A stretch of DNA of 64,000 bases from Streptomyces sp. NBC_00286. Its GTDB lineage: Bacteria > Actinomycetota > Actinomycetes > Streptomycetales > Streptomycetaceae. The notes beneath the pieces are model-generated. The model saw only the letters and a list, made by a program, of their open reading frames with translations. It was not told where the DNA came from and searched no databases. The stretch spans positions 9,059,501 to 9,123,500 of the forward strand of contig NZ_CP108054.1 in the NCBI RefSeq assembly GCF_036173125.1, read 5' to 3'. Of this stretch, positions 25,303 through 33,938 are shown one piece after another; the first letter of the stretch is position 1; each line of letters starts with the position of its first letter. A program made the translations under genes and the position numbers.

Positions 25303-25965
25303 TCAGCGAACCTCGACCAGACGGGCAAACACGACGACGTTCCCGTCGTAGCCGTTCTGCGGGGAGAAGCCGCCTCCGCAGGTGATGACGCGCAATTCGG
25401 GAACTCCGGTGTCGCCGTAGACGCGGTCGCCGGGGAAGTTGTTCTTGTCGAACACGTCGACTCCGTAGATGTCGAAAACGGCGAGCTTCCCGTCCTTGCG
25501 CTTGACCTCTACGCGATGTCCCGGTTTGAGGGCCCCGAGACCGTAAAAGACGGCGGGACCCTGCTTGTTGTCCACATGGCCGACCATCACGGCCGTGCCC
25601 TTTTCGCCGGGCGAGACGGCGCCGGTGAACCAGCCCGCGAGATTCGGGTCCTCGGGCGGGGGCGCGTCCACCCAGCCCTCCACGTCGAGGCCCACCGGCA
25701 TGACGGGGGCGTCGACCTGGATCGCGGGGATGCTGATGCGGTCGGCCACGGAGAACGGGAGGGGGGCCGGTCCGTTCGAGCGGGCGATGGAGGGGGGCCG
25801 GCTCTTCGCGGCTGCCGCCGTCGCGGGCTGCGGAGGACCCACGTCGAATTCCCCCGAGCCATTGCGAATGAGCGCGAGACCGGTCAGCAGAACAAGTGCC
25901 AGCACGCCCCAGGGAGCGCGCTTCCTCTGCCGCTCCTCCTCTTCGGCCAGCTTTGACGCAGACAT
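25303..25965 (-). CDS. Class F sortase
   Basis: 220-residue membrane-anchored transpeptidase. A charged N-terminal tail is followed by a single hydrophobic helix at about 19-34 (GVLALVLLTGLALI), a Pro/Ala linker, and a sortase beta-barrel. The catalytic triad is visible: His130 in VGHVD, Cys196 in ITCGG and Arg215 near the C-terminus in VVVFARLV. Class F enzymes of actinobacteria cleave a sorting signal and join proteins to the cell envelope; natural substrates are poorly known. ATG preceded by GAGAGGGG. Nearby genes encode two anchored surface-type proteins. Confidence 0.87.
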   Translation of the reverse strand: MSASKLAEEEERQRKRAPWGVLALVLLTGLALIRNGSGEFDVGPPQPATAAAAKSRPPSIARSNGPAPLPFSVADRISIPAIQVDAPVMPVGLDVEGWVDAPPPEDPNLAGWFTGAVSPGEKGTAVMVGHVDNKQGPAVFYGLGALKPGHRVEVKRKDGKLAVFDIYGVDVFDKNNFPGDRVYGDTGVPELRVITCGGGFSPQNGYDGNVVVFARLVEVR

Positions 25966-26298
25966 TCGCAAACCCCTCTCGACGCGGCCGTCGCCGCGTC
26001 ACTCGCGCATACGAGAACGCTAAGTCCAAGGCTCCCGGCAGGCGACGGGAGACGCGCGAACGGGTGGCCGTTCCGGGGCCCGTGCCCCATCCGGGTCTCC
26101 ACCGTCCAGAAATTTCTGACGGTCCGTGACCTGCGGCAATATCAGAATGCGAACCCTATCCGCGGCGTATCCCCTCACCAGGACGGACCATTCTCGAAAT
26201 GCGCACCCGAACACGACATCTGAGGGTTCGTCTGGGAGGCGTTTTCTCGCCGATTCGACCTGGGGACGGTTCCCGGGGCGCCTTCCGCGGAGGATCAC
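25966..26298. promoter_or_regulatory. Divergent regulatory region with near-palindrome
   Basis: Gap of about 330 bp between the sortase gene and the first of two anchored-protein genes. It contains the AT-rich inverted repeat ACCGTCCAGAAATTTCTGACGGT around 26101-26123 (core CAGAAATTTCTG perfect), which is unusually AT-rich for this genome and suits a regulator site controlling the divergent pair. No gene is seen. Confidence 0.45.
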
Positions 26299-26793
26299 AT
26301 GCGTACCACTCGTGCCCTGGCGGTCTCAGCGACAGCCCTCCTCACCCTCGGGCTCGCCGCCCCCACGGCCACGGCCAGGGACGGCTTTCACCACCCGAGC
26401 AACATCGTCGCCATGCCCAGCGTCATCGCCCCGGGTGGGCAATTGACGGTCACAGTCAACGGGTGCCCCAAGGGCGGCCACATGACGTCGGACGCGTTCC
26501 CGAGGACGGAACTCAGGCCGATCCACCACAGCAGCGACACGGCCAAGGGGGTTGCGACCGTCCACCGGGACGCCAGGCGCGGTCCCCACCACATCACGGT
26601 CGACTGCGACGGAAAGACGCTCACCAAGGACAACGCGTTCACCGTCATCGGTGGCGCCCAGGGCGGTATCGGCGGCAGCAGCTCCAGTGGGGCCACGCCC
26701 ACCGACATGGCGATCGGCGGCGGCCTGATGGGCCTCGCGCTCGTCGGCGGCGCGGTGTTCTGGATGCGCCGCCGCTCCGAGAACCAGGCCTGA
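26299..26793 (+). CDS. Secreted C-terminally membrane-anchored protein, paralogue A
   Basis: 164-residue protein with an N-terminal signal peptide (cleavage probably after ATA near residue 26). An Ig-like beta domain with a conserved Cys pair (VNGCPKGG and TVDCDGKTL) follows, then a Gly/Ser-rich linker and a C-terminal hydrophobic helix GGLMGLALVGGAVFW ended by RRRSENQA. This layout resembles sortase substrates, yet no LPxTG or LAxTG motif is present. It is paralogous to the convergent neighbour. GGAGG lies before the ATG. Role unknown, probably surface-exposed. Confidence 0.78.
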   Translation: MRTTRALAVSATALLTLGLAAPTATARDGFHHPSNIVAMPSVIAPGGQLTVTVNGCPKGGHMTSDAFPRTELRPIHHSSDTAKGVATVHRDARRGPHHITVDCDGKTLTKDNAFTVIGGAQGGIGGSSSSGATPTDMAIGGGLMGLALVGGAVFWMRRRSENQA

Positions 26794-26811
26794 CGGAGTA
26801 CGCGCCTCACG

Positions 26812-26867
26812 CCTTCCAGCGCTTCGCCCCGGACCGTACGTACGGTCCGGGGCGAAGCGCTGGAAGG
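26812..26867. terminator. 56-bp perfect palindrome between convergent genes
   Basis: Two 28-base arms meet at GTAC|GTAC with no loop: CCTTCCAGCGCTTCGCCCCG at the left end is mirrored exactly at the right. It begins 18 bp after one stop codon and touches the stop codon of the convergent gene, so it is well placed as a bidirectional transcription terminator. Such a long perfect palindrome would also extrude as a cruciform and be unstable, making its exactness notable. Confidence 0.8.
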
Positions 26868-27413
26868 TCAACGCCAGTTGTGTCCGGGGCAGTTGCTGTC
26901 CTCGTCGGCGGTGCGGCGATGCGACCAGTGGTACGCCGCGCCGACCGAGCCCGCGACGAGTGCGAGGCCGAGGCCGATATCGCCGACGTCGAAGCCGGCG
27001 AAGGTGCCACCGGCGCCGGCCTTGACGCCCTTGTCGGCGTACGTGCGCGACTCGTCCCGGACCGGCTCCTCGGCCTCGACGGTGAGGTCCTTGGTGCCGT
27101 AGTCCTTCCCGCACTGGAAGGTCACCTCTTGCACGCCGGGCTCGGCGTCCCAGCCGACGGTGGCCGTGGCCGAGTTCTCTCCCTTGGGGATCACCATGGG
27201 GTCGAAGGCAGCCGAGAACACCTTGACCTCGGTCTCGCAGCCCCACACGTCCAGCGTGACGTCGTCGCCCGCGGCGACGGTCGTGGGTGACACCTTGAAA
27301 CCGAAAGAGTGGGTCCCGCGTTCGCCGCTCTGAGCGGCGACGGCCGCCGGTGCGGCCAGGGCCAGGGCGCCGGCGCCCAGCAGTGCGACCGAAGCGAGGC
27401 GTATCGCGCGCAT
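26868..27413 (-). CDS. Secreted C-terminally membrane-anchored protein, paralogue B
   Basis: 181-residue protein with a signal peptide (cleavage near AVAAQ, residue 27). It has an Ig-like domain carrying the same Cys pair as its convergent neighbour (VWGCETEV and TFQCGKDYG), then a linker and a membrane helix IGLGLALVAGSVGAAYHW followed by HRRTADEDSNCPGHNWR. The domain architecture and Cys spacing match paralogue A, so the pair arose by duplication with inversion. No sorting motif is seen. Function unknown; a cell-envelope role is likely. Confidence 0.78.
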   Translation of the reverse strand: MRAIRLASVALLGAGALALAAPAAVAAQSGERGTHSFGFKVSPTTVAAGDDVTLDVWGCETEVKVFSAAFDPMVIPKGENSATATVGWDAEPGVQEVTFQCGKDYGTKDLTVEAEEPVRDESRTYADKGVKAGAGGTFAGFDVGDIGLGLALVAGSVGAAYHWSHRRTADEDSNCPGHNWR

Positions 27414-27797
27414 GGTGAATCCTCCGGGTCCCGAGGAGCAGCCGCGGACCTCTTCCGCTTGCGCCGTACATGCACCTCGATGGTCGAAACGCTAAAAAGA
27501 TCCGCACGCGCGCGCGATCGCAGTGGCCCGAATGGGGCACCGGACGCCGTGGCGACGGGGGGAGAGCGGCGAGAACAAGCCATTTCGGGGCCGACGGGCT
27601 ACCGGCGAGTCACATGTGGCGCAGGGTGCGCAGGCGTCCGCGCACGGTGCACAGGCGTCGTCTCACGGTGCACAGGCGTCACTGAAAGAAATTTGTAAGG
27701 CGGTTGAACGCTCTCCATGTTCTCACCCGTACCTAGGGCCATACGCGGCGCGGTGGTGCGCCGCAACATCTGAGTGATTAGCGGGGAGTTACCCAAC
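27414..27797. promoter_or_regulatory. Divergent gap with three tandem 21-bp repeats
   Basis: About 380 bp between paralogue B and the SCO0930-type lipoprotein gene. At 27625-27687 a unit beginning GGTGCRCAGGCGTC recurs three times with exact 21-bp period (two helical turns), just upstream of an AT-richer stretch and the sequence TTGAACGCTCTCCATGTTCT that could include the lipoprotein promoter. This is a plausible array of activator sites. No gene is seen. Confidence 0.5.
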
Positions 27798-28799
27798 ATG
27801 AAGACCTCCTGGCGGAGCGCCTCCCTCGTAGCGGTCGCTGCGGCCCTGGCGCTGACGACTGCGTGCGGCTCGGACACTCCTGACACGGGAAGCCAGAACG
27901 TGGGGGCGGCCCCCGCCGCCAACGGGGTTGGCAATGACTACGGGGCCGGTACGAGCACGCCCACCCCGGGTGCGGACCAGGCCGGTGCCGGTGCGCAGGC
28001 GCAGACCGCCGGCCAGCTTGCCGTGAAGAAGAACAAGGCCCTCGGCGAAGTGGTCACGGACAGCGCCGGTATGACGCTCTACCGCTTCGACAAGGACACC
28101 GCTTCGCCGCCGAAGTCGAACTGTGACGGCGACTGCGCCACGGCCTGGCCCCCGGTCCCGGCCTCGGACGCCACCGCTGCGGCGGGCATGGACAAGACGC
28201 TGCTCGGTGAGGTCACCCGGGCCGACGGTACGAAGCAGCTCACTCTGGACGGCTGGCCGCTCTACCGGTACGCGAAGGACACCAAGGCCGGTGACACCAA
28301 GGGCCAGGGTGTGCAGGGCACTTGGTACGCGTCGGCGCCCAGCGGCAAGAAGGCGGCGGCCGACGCCGCGGAGGCCGGAGCCGGTGATGAAGCCGAGGCC
28401 GGAGCCGGGGCGGAGGCCGGTGACCTGCCGGGTCTCTCGACCCGCGAGGACCCCGAGCTCGGCGAGGTCGTCGTCGACAAGAACGGTATGACGGTCTACC
28501 GCTTCGAGAAGGACGTCCCGTGGCCGATGAAGTCGAACTGCGTCGGTGAGTGCCTGGCGAAGTGGCCCGCCGTCGAGCCGGTCGACGCCGCCGACACCAA
28601 GGGCATCGACAACAAGGTCGACGGCCGCCGTGGCTACGTCGTCCTGAACCGTCCGGACGGAATCAAGCAGCAGAGCATCGACTGCTGGCCGATGTACACC
28701 TTCGCGGGCGACAAGAAGCCCGGCGACACCAACGGCCAGGGCGTGGGCGGCACTTGGTACGCCATGGCCCCCGACGGCAGCGCGATCAAGAAGAAGTAG
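27798..28799 (+). CDS. SCO0930-family lipoprotein with duplicated COG4315 repeats
   Basis: 333-residue lipoprotein; the signal sequence ends in lipobox LTTAC with Cys23. After a Gly/Ala/Thr-rich linker come two copies of the secreted repeat found in COG4315/DUF305-like proteins. Each has MTLYRFDKD or MTVYRFEKD, a Cys pair with Trp-Pro (SNCDGDCATAWPP, SNCVGECLAKWPA), a D/NGxWPxY strand and GQGVxGTWYA. An Ala/Glu/Gly linker separates them. The Cys pairs suggest disulfides or metal binding. Function is unknown; it is an outer-face cell-surface protein. ATG preceded by GGGGAG. Confidence 0.84.
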   Translation: MKTSWRSASLVAVAAALALTTACGSDTPDTGSQNVGAAPAANGVGNDYGAGTSTPTPGADQAGAGAQAQTAGQLAVKKNKALGEVVTDSAGMTLYRFDKDTASPPKSNCDGDCATAWPPVPASDATAAAGMDKTLLGEVTRADGTKQLTLDGWPLYRYAKDTKAGDTKGQGVQGTWYASAPSGKKAAADAAEAGAGDEAEAGAGAEAGDLPGLSTREDPELGEVVVDKNGMTVYRFEKDVPWPMKSNCVGECLAKWPAVEPVDAADTKGIDNKVDGRRGYVVLNRPDGIKQQSIDCWPMYTFAGDKKPGDTNGQGVGGTWYAMAPDGSAIKKK

Positions 28800-29126
28800 A
28801 CAGCGGCAGCCGGCAACCGAGCACGACAGACCACACAGCACTCGATCCACGGAAGGGAGTGGTCGCCAGGAAGCAGACAACTGACACGCCGCAAGGAACT
28901 TGAGCAACCGCTCAACCCCCGGTCCACCCCCTCCGCACCGCACGGAGGGGGTTGGCCGTTTTTCGCCGCTCTCAGGGTTTCGGAACGATTTTGTGCGACA
29001 TCACATCCGCATGTGCCCCAGGCAGTGACCGGGAACGGATGGTCAATTTCCGTTTCCGCTCGCCCCGTTGGCGGGCGATCAGTAGCCTCAGCTCGAACAC
29101 CGGATCGCCTACGCCTGGAGAGACAC
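28800..29126. other. Intergenic region after lipoprotein gene
   Basis: About 330 bp holding the terminator described separately in its first half. The second half must contain the promoter of the methyltransferase gene, with no clear consensus hexamers. No further gene, repeat or RNA structure is evident. Confidence 0.4.
28925..28963 (+). terminator. Rho-independent terminator
   Basis: Stem CCCCCTCCG paired with CGGAGGGGG around a 7-base loop (28927-28951), followed a few bases later by GTTTTT. It ends the lipoprotein gene transcription unit 126 bp after the stop codon. Confidence 0.75.
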
Positions 29127-29939
29127 ATGGAGCGTCCCGCCTGGGCCCCGCGTGGCATCGACATCTCGGTGCCCAGCGTGAGCCGCATCTACGACTACTA
29201 CCTGGGCGGATCGCACAATTTCGACGTCGACCGGCAAGCCGCCCGTAAGGCGATGGAGTTCATGCCGGGACTTCCGAAGATCATGCAGGCGAACCGGGCC
29301 TTCCTGCGCCGGGCCGTCCGTTTCGCGGTGGACGAGGGCATCACCCAGTTCCTGGACATCGGCTCCGGCATCCCCACCTTCGGCAACGTCCACGAGGTGG
29401 CCCAGAGCGCCCGTCCCGGAACGCGTGTCCTGTACGTCGACAACGACCCGGTCGCCGTCGCGCACAGCGAAGCCGTACTGGAGGGCAACGAGGACGCGGG
29501 CGTCGTCGCCGCTGATCTGCGCAAGCCCCAGGAGATCCTGGCGAGTTCTCAGTTTGAGCGTCTGATCGACCAGAATCGGCCAGTAGCGCTTCTCCTCGTT
29601 GCCATACTTCACTTCGTGGAGGACGAGGACGACCCGTACGAGGCGGTGGCACAGCTGCGCGACGCGCTCGCGCCGGGCAGCCTGCTCGTCGTCACGCACG
29701 CCTCCTTCGAGGGCATCCCGCTTCCCCCAGAGCGGGCCGAAGGGACGGTCGACGTCTACAAGAACATTCGCAATCCGCTGATCATGCGCTCGCGCGACGA
29801 GATCGCGCGGTTCTTCGAGGGGTACGACATGGTGGAACCCGGACTGGTGCCGATGCCGGAATGGCGGCCCGACACGGCACTCGAGGACGAGGATCCGTAT
29901 GCCTTTTCCGGGTTCGCCGGCGTGGGGCGCACGGCGTGA
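29127..29939 (+). CDS. DUF574 SAM-dependent methyltransferase
   Basis: 270-residue protein of the DUF574/Methyltransf_19 group, abundant in Streptomyces. Hallmarks are the N-terminal IDISVPSVSRIYDYYLGGSHNF-like start, DRAFLRRAVRF-type helix, the SAM-binding glycine loop FLDIGSGIPT, VLYVDNDPVAVAHSEAVL, and VALLLVAILHFVEDEDDP. The methylated substrate is unknown for this family. ATG with GGAG six bases upstream. The stop overlaps the next gene's GTG by 4 bp, so it is translationally coupled to the c-di-GMP enzyme and probably functions with it. Confidence 0.86.
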   Translation: MERPAWAPRGIDISVPSVSRIYDYYLGGSHNFDVDRQAARKAMEFMPGLPKIMQANRAFLRRAVRFAVDEGITQFLDIGSGIPTFGNVHEVAQSARPGTRVLYVDNDPVAVAHSEAVLEGNEDAGVVAADLRKPQEILASSQFERLIDQNRPVALLLVAILHFVEDEDDPYEAVAQLRDALAPGSLLVVTHASFEGIPLPPERAEGTVDVYKNIRNPLIMRSRDEIARFFEGYDMVEPGLVPMPEWRPDTALEDEDPYAFSGFAGVGRTA

Positions 29940-32074
29940 CCCCGGAGCCGGACGGGCCGGAGGACAGACTCCGCAGATTCGCGACTATCTGGAGCCGGGC
30001 GGTCTTCCCGCACACGGCGACATCGCTGACCCGCCCCGAGCTGGAGCAGGAACTGCTGCCGCTCGCCCGGCGGTTGAGCGAGGCGCTGCGAGCCAGGACG
30101 TTCGACGCGGCCGAGGCCCGGGCGGTCGGCGCCGCGCTGATCGACGCCCACTGCACCGAGCCGGAGGCGCTCAGCCGCGCACTCGACTGCGTGGACGCCT
30201 ACCTGGTGCTCTACTGCGGCGGGGACGGCCCGAAGGAGGACCTGCGCAGCCGCTCGGCACGGTTGCAGCACGCCATGGCCGCCGGGTTCGCCGAGGCGCT
30301 GCGGGAGCGGACGCTGGCCGAACAGGAAGCCATCGCGCGAGCGGCCCTCCAGGCCCAGGGAGTGGTCGCCCAGGCGCTGCACGCGACCGAGGCGCGGCTT
30401 CGTGCGGTGTTCGAGGGCGCGGCCATCGGCATCGGCATCGCGGACCTCGACGGCAACATCGTCCAGGTGAACAAGGCCCTGCTGCGGATGTTCGGCGGCA
30501 CCGAGGAAGGGATGCGCGGCCGTAACGTGGTCGACTGGACGCACCCCGACGACGCTCCTCAAGTCTGGCGTCTGTACGAGGAGTTGGTGCGCGGCGACCG
30601 TGAGCACTACCACGTGGAGAAGGCGTTCTACCGGCCTGACGGAACGGTTCTGTGGACCAATCTGACGGTCTCTCTGCTGCGTGACGCCGACGGGGAGCCC
30701 CAGTACCAGCTCGCCCTCATGGAGGACACCACCGAACGCCGGCTGCTCAACCTCCGGCTGCGGTACGAGGCGACCCATGACGCCCTCACCGGACTGCCCA
30801 ACCGCACGCTGTTCTTCGAGCGGCTCGAGAAGGCGCTGTCCGCGGGCGAGGGCATGCGTTTCGGGCTCTGCTATCTCGACATCGACGGCTTCAAGACCAT
30901 CAACGACAGCCTCGGGCACGCCGCCGGCGACCGGCTGCTCGTCGAGGTCGCCGACCGGCTGCAGTCCTGCGCGACCGCGCCCGGCGAGATGGTCGCCAGG
31001 CTCGGCGGCGACGAGTTCGTGGCGCTGACCACCGGGCCCGACACCCAGACCGAGGTCGACGCGCTCGCCGACCGCATCATGAACGCCCTCGTCACCCCGG
31101 TTCGTATCGACGGCCGGGAACTGACCGTCCGCGGCAGTATCGGCATCGTCGAGGGTCCGGCCGGCGAACGCGGCCCGGCGGAGGTGCTACGTAGCGCCGA
31201 CATCACGATGTACCGCGCCAAGTCGGCGGGCGGCAACCGCTACGAGCTCGCCGACCCCGAGGCCGACGCCCGCGCCATCACCCGCCACGGACTCACCACG
31301 GCACTGCCCGCGGCCCTGGACCGGGGCGAGTTCTTCATCGAGTACCAGCCGCTCGTGCACCTCGGCGACGACAGCGTACGAGGCGCCGAGGCCCTCGTCC
31401 GCTGGCTGCACCCCCAGCACGGCGTGCTCGGCCCCGACAAGTTCATCCCGCTCGCCGAGCACACCGGCCTCATCGTCCCGCTCGGCCGCTGGGTGCTGGA
31501 ACAGTCGGTCCGCCAGGCCCGCGACTGGCAGGAACGTCACGGCGAACAGGCGGGCCCGTTCCGCATCAACGTGAACCTCTCGCCCTGCCAGCTGACCCAC
31601 CCCGGCCTGGTCGCCGACACGGTCGACATCCTGGAGCGCGCCGGTCTCGAACCGAACTCCCTCTGCCTGGAAGTCACCGAGTCCGCCCTGATCGGCGCCG
31701 ACGACGACCTCCTCAAGCCACTGCGCCGCCTGGCCGAGATGGGCGTGGACATCGCCCTCGACGACTTCGGCACCGGCTACTCCAACCTGGCCAACCTCCG
31801 CCGCCTCCCGGTCAGCATCCTCAAACTGGACCGCTCCTTCACTCAGAGCATGCAACAGTTCCCGGCGGACCCGGTAGACCTGAAGATCGTCGACGGAATC
31901 GTCTCCCTGGCCCACAGCCTCGACCTCACGGTCACGGTAGAGGGAGTGGAAACGGGTGCGCAGGCCGAGCAGTTGCGGCTATTGGGCTGCGACACGGCCC
32001 AGGGGTGGTACTACGCCCGCCCGGGTCCGCCGGAGCGCCTGCACGAACTGGCGTTGGTGGACGCGACGGGCTGA
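29936..32074 (+). CDS. rmdA: PAS-GGDEF-EAL cyclic-di-GMP enzyme, RmdA-like
   Basis: 712-residue protein: N-terminal helical region (about 1-150), PAS/PAC sensor (about 155-285), GGDEF domain with intact RLGGDEF (357-361), and EAL domain with intact EAL (485-487), DDFGTGYSNL and metal-binding acidic residues. It can therefore both make and degrade c-di-GMP, the second messenger that gates Streptomyces development. Domain order and the neighbouring DUF574 and SCO0930-type genes match the S. coelicolor rmdA (SCO0928) locus as I recall it. GTG start overlaps the preceding stop codon. Confidence 0.82.
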   Translation: MTPEPDGPEDRLRRFATIWSRAVFPHTATSLTRPELEQELLPLARRLSEALRARTFDAAEARAVGAALIDAHCTEPEALSRALDCVDAYLVLYCGGDGPKEDLRSRSARLQHAMAAGFAEALRERTLAEQEAIARAALQAQGVVAQALHATEARLRAVFEGAAIGIGIADLDGNIVQVNKALLRMFGGTEEGMRGRNVVDWTHPDDAPQVWRLYEELVRGDREHYHVEKAFYRPDGTVLWTNLTVSLLRDADGEPQYQLALMEDTTERRLLNLRLRYEATHDALTGLPNRTLFFERLEKALSAGEGMRFGLCYLDIDGFKTINDSLGHAAGDRLLVEVADRLQSCATAPGEMVARLGGDEFVALTTGPDTQTEVDALADRIMNALVTPVRIDGRELTVRGSIGIVEGPAGERGPAEVLRSADITMYRAKSAGGNRYELADPEADARAITRHGLTTALPAALDRGEFFIEYQPLVHLGDDSVRGAEALVRWLHPQHGVLGPDKFIPLAEHTGLIVPLGRWVLEQSVRQARDWQERHGEQAGPFRINVNLSPCQLTHPGLVADTVDILERAGLEPNSLCLEVTESALIGADDDLLKPLRRLAEMGVDIALDDFGTGYSNLANLRRLPVSILKLDRSFTQSMQQFPADPVDLKIVDGIVSLAHSLDLTVTVEGVETGAQAEQLRLLGCDTAQGWYYARPGPPERLHELALVDATG

Positions 32075-32264
32075 GGGTTCGGTAGAACCGGTGCGGCTCC
32101 GCCGCGTGGGCGCGACGGGCTGGCGGTTTCCGTGAAGCCGCGGGGTTCCGGGGGCGCCCCATCAGGGGCGCGGGGAACTGCGCGACCAGCCACAACGGAC
32201 CCGCAATCCCGAACGGCGATTCAAGCGCTACGGCGCTCCAGGGGACGGCACGACCCGCGAAAGG
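32075..32264. repeat. Dispersed hairpin repeat between convergent genes
   Basis: Contains the inverted form of the common element (CCATCAGGGGCGCGGGGAAC continuing TGCGCGACCAGCCACAACG) at about 32157-32200 and the small stem around GCGGCTCCGCCGC near 32093. It lies between the RmdA-like and LysR genes, a terminator-like position. Confidence 0.6.
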
Positions 32265-33146
32265 TCAACGTTCAAGCAGCATCCGCTGAAGCTCCCGAGC
32301 TGCCCGAGGCGGAGCCACATCGCTGCGGTGCGCCAGCGCGATCGTCCGGTGCAGCCCCGGCGGGGCCAGGGGCGTCACCCTCAGCCCGCGCCCGGACCGC
32401 GTGGCCACCACGCGCGGCACCACGGCGACGCCGAGCCCGGCCCGCACGAAACCCAGCACGGCGTCCATCTCCCCACCCTCCACCGCGAAGTCCGGCTCAA
32501 ACCCAGCGGAGCGACACGCGGCGACGGTCAGCTCCCGCAGGTCGTACCCGTACCGGAACATGACCAGCCGCTCACCCTCCAGGTCGGAAATCCGCACCGT
32601 ACGACCCCGCCCCGGAGCCGGTGCGTCCGGGGACGACACCACCACCAGGTCCTCCCGCAGCACCTCGACGGTGGTCAGCGCGGGCGACGGCGAAGGCAGC
32701 GGCAGCACGACGAGGGCGAGATCGAGCGCCCCGCGAGCGAGTTCTCGTACGAGATCATGCGAGCCGCCCTCCTCGATCAGCAGCCGGATGCCGGGATACC
32801 GGTCGTGGAAGGTGCGCAGCACATCGGGCAGCAGCCCGGTGCACACGCTCGGAGTCGCACCCAGCCGCACCCGCCCGCTGCGCAGCTGAACCAGTTCCCC
32901 TACCTCGTGCCGGGCCGTCTCCGCGTCGGCCAGGATGCGGCGGGCCAGCGGAAGCAGTGCCTCGCCGGCGTCCGTGAGCGTGATGTTGCCGCGTGCGCGC
33001 AGGAACAGATCCGCCCCCAACTCCCGTTCCAGCGCCTTGATCTGCTGGGAGAGGGACGGCTGCGCGACATGGACGAGGTCCGCGGCCCGGGTGAAGTGCC
33101 GGGTCTCGGCGACGGCCACGTAGTACTGAAGCTGCTGGAACTGCAT
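32265..33146 (-). CDS. LysR family transcriptional regulator
   Basis: 293-residue regulator: N-terminal winged helix (MQFQQLQYYVAVAETRHFTRAADLVHVAQPSLSQQIKALERELG, recognition helix near 28-48) and a two-lobe LysR substrate-binding domain (about 90-290). Its start lies 83 bp from the divergent cytochrome b gene, the classical arrangement for a LysR protein that controls the neighbouring operon, here succinate dehydrogenase/fumarate reductase. The short gap includes TATTGAAACCAGCCAGACC, which may hold its binding site. The effector is unknown; a C4-dicarboxylate is a reasonable guess. Confidence 0.87.
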   Translation of the reverse strand: MQFQQLQYYVAVAETRHFTRAADLVHVAQPSLSQQIKALERELGADLFLRARGNITLTDAGEALLPLARRILADAETARHEVGELVQLRSGRVRLGATPSVCTGLLPDVLRTFHDRYPGIRLLIEEGGSHDLVRELARGALDLALVVLPLPSPSPALTTVEVLREDLVVVSSPDAPAPGRGRTVRISDLEGERLVMFRYGYDLRELTVAACRSAGFEPDFAVEGGEMDAVLGFVRAGLGVAVVPRVVATRSGRGLRVTPLAPPGLHRTIALAHRSDVAPPRAARELQRMLLER

Positions 33147-33229
33147 TCCGCCACCATAGGCCTTGGCTATTGAAACCAGCCAGACCATGTCTTGGACCGA
33201 TCGGGACCTCTGGTCCTAGCGTGCGTGCC

Positions 33230-33937
33230 ATGGCGCTGCTAACGCGGACGGACCGAAAACCGTCCATGACCCGCACGATGTGGGACTCCTCCGTCGGCAA
33301 GAAGACGGTCATGGCCGTGAGCGGTCTGATCATGCTGGCGTACCTGGTCGTCCATATGCTGGGCAACCTGAAGATCTTCTTCGGCTCCGACGAGTTCAAC
33401 GAGTACGCGCACGCCCTGCGTACCCTCGGCGAACCCTTCCTGCACTACGAGTGGGCGCTGTGGATCATCCGCGTCGTCCTGGTCGCCGCCGTCGTCGCGC
33501 ACGCTGTCTCCGCGTACCAGCTGAGCCGCCGTGACATCAAGGCGCGGCCCACCAAGTACGTGCACAAGAAGCCGCGGGCCAGCTACGCGACACGGACGAT
33601 GCGCTGGGGCGGGATCATCCTCGGCCTGTTCATCGTCTGGCACATCCTCGACCTGACGACCGGCACCGTGCACCCGGGCGGCTTCGAGGCCGGACACCCG
33701 TACCAGAACGTGATCGACACCTTCTCCACCTGGTACGGCAACGTCATCTACATCGTCGCGGTGCTCGCGCTCGGCCTGCACATCCGGCACGGCTTCTGGA
33801 GCGCGGCGCAGACCCTCGGCGTCGGCAGCCGCACCCGCGACCGTGCCTTCAAGACCATCGCCAGCGTGCTCGCGCTGGTGCTGACGGTGGGCTTCGTATC
33901 CGTACCCGTGGGCGTGATGACCGGAGTGGTGAGCTGA
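33230..33937 (+). CDS. sdhC: Succinate dehydrogenase/fumarate reductase cytochrome b subunit
   Basis: 235-residue membrane anchor with five hydrophobic helices. Conserved haem-binding His residues are seen in [40 protein letters not shown] and [15 protein letters not shown], typical of the Bacillus-type single-subunit di-haem anchor (type B). It docks the flavoprotein and iron-sulfur subunits to the membrane and exchanges electrons with menaquinone. Start ATG at [10 protein letters not shown]; an upstream in-frame start would extend into the divergent regulatory gap. One base separates its stop from the next start. Confidence 0.88.
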   Translation: MALLTRTDRKPSMTRTMWDSSVGKKTVMAVSGLIMLAYLVVHMLGNLKIFFGSDEFNEYAHALRTLGEPFLHYEWALWIIRVVLVAAVVAHAVSAYQLSRRDIKARPTKYVHKKPRASYATRTMRWGGIILGLFIVWHILDLTTGTVHPGGFEAGHPYQNVIDTFSTWYGNVIYIVAVLALGLHIRHGFWSAAQTLGVGSRTRDRAFKTIASVLALVLTVGFVSVPVGVMTGVVS

Positions 33938-33938
33938 C

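Noticed and set aside
26760..26793. LPxTG/LAxTG sorting motif in the anchored protein
   Set aside because: The residues before the membrane helix (SSSGATPTDMAIGG) contain no such motif, so it was not annotated as a canonical sortase substrate.
27625..27687. CRISPR-like array
   Set aside because: Units are 21 bp with no unique spacers, only three copies and no cas genes.
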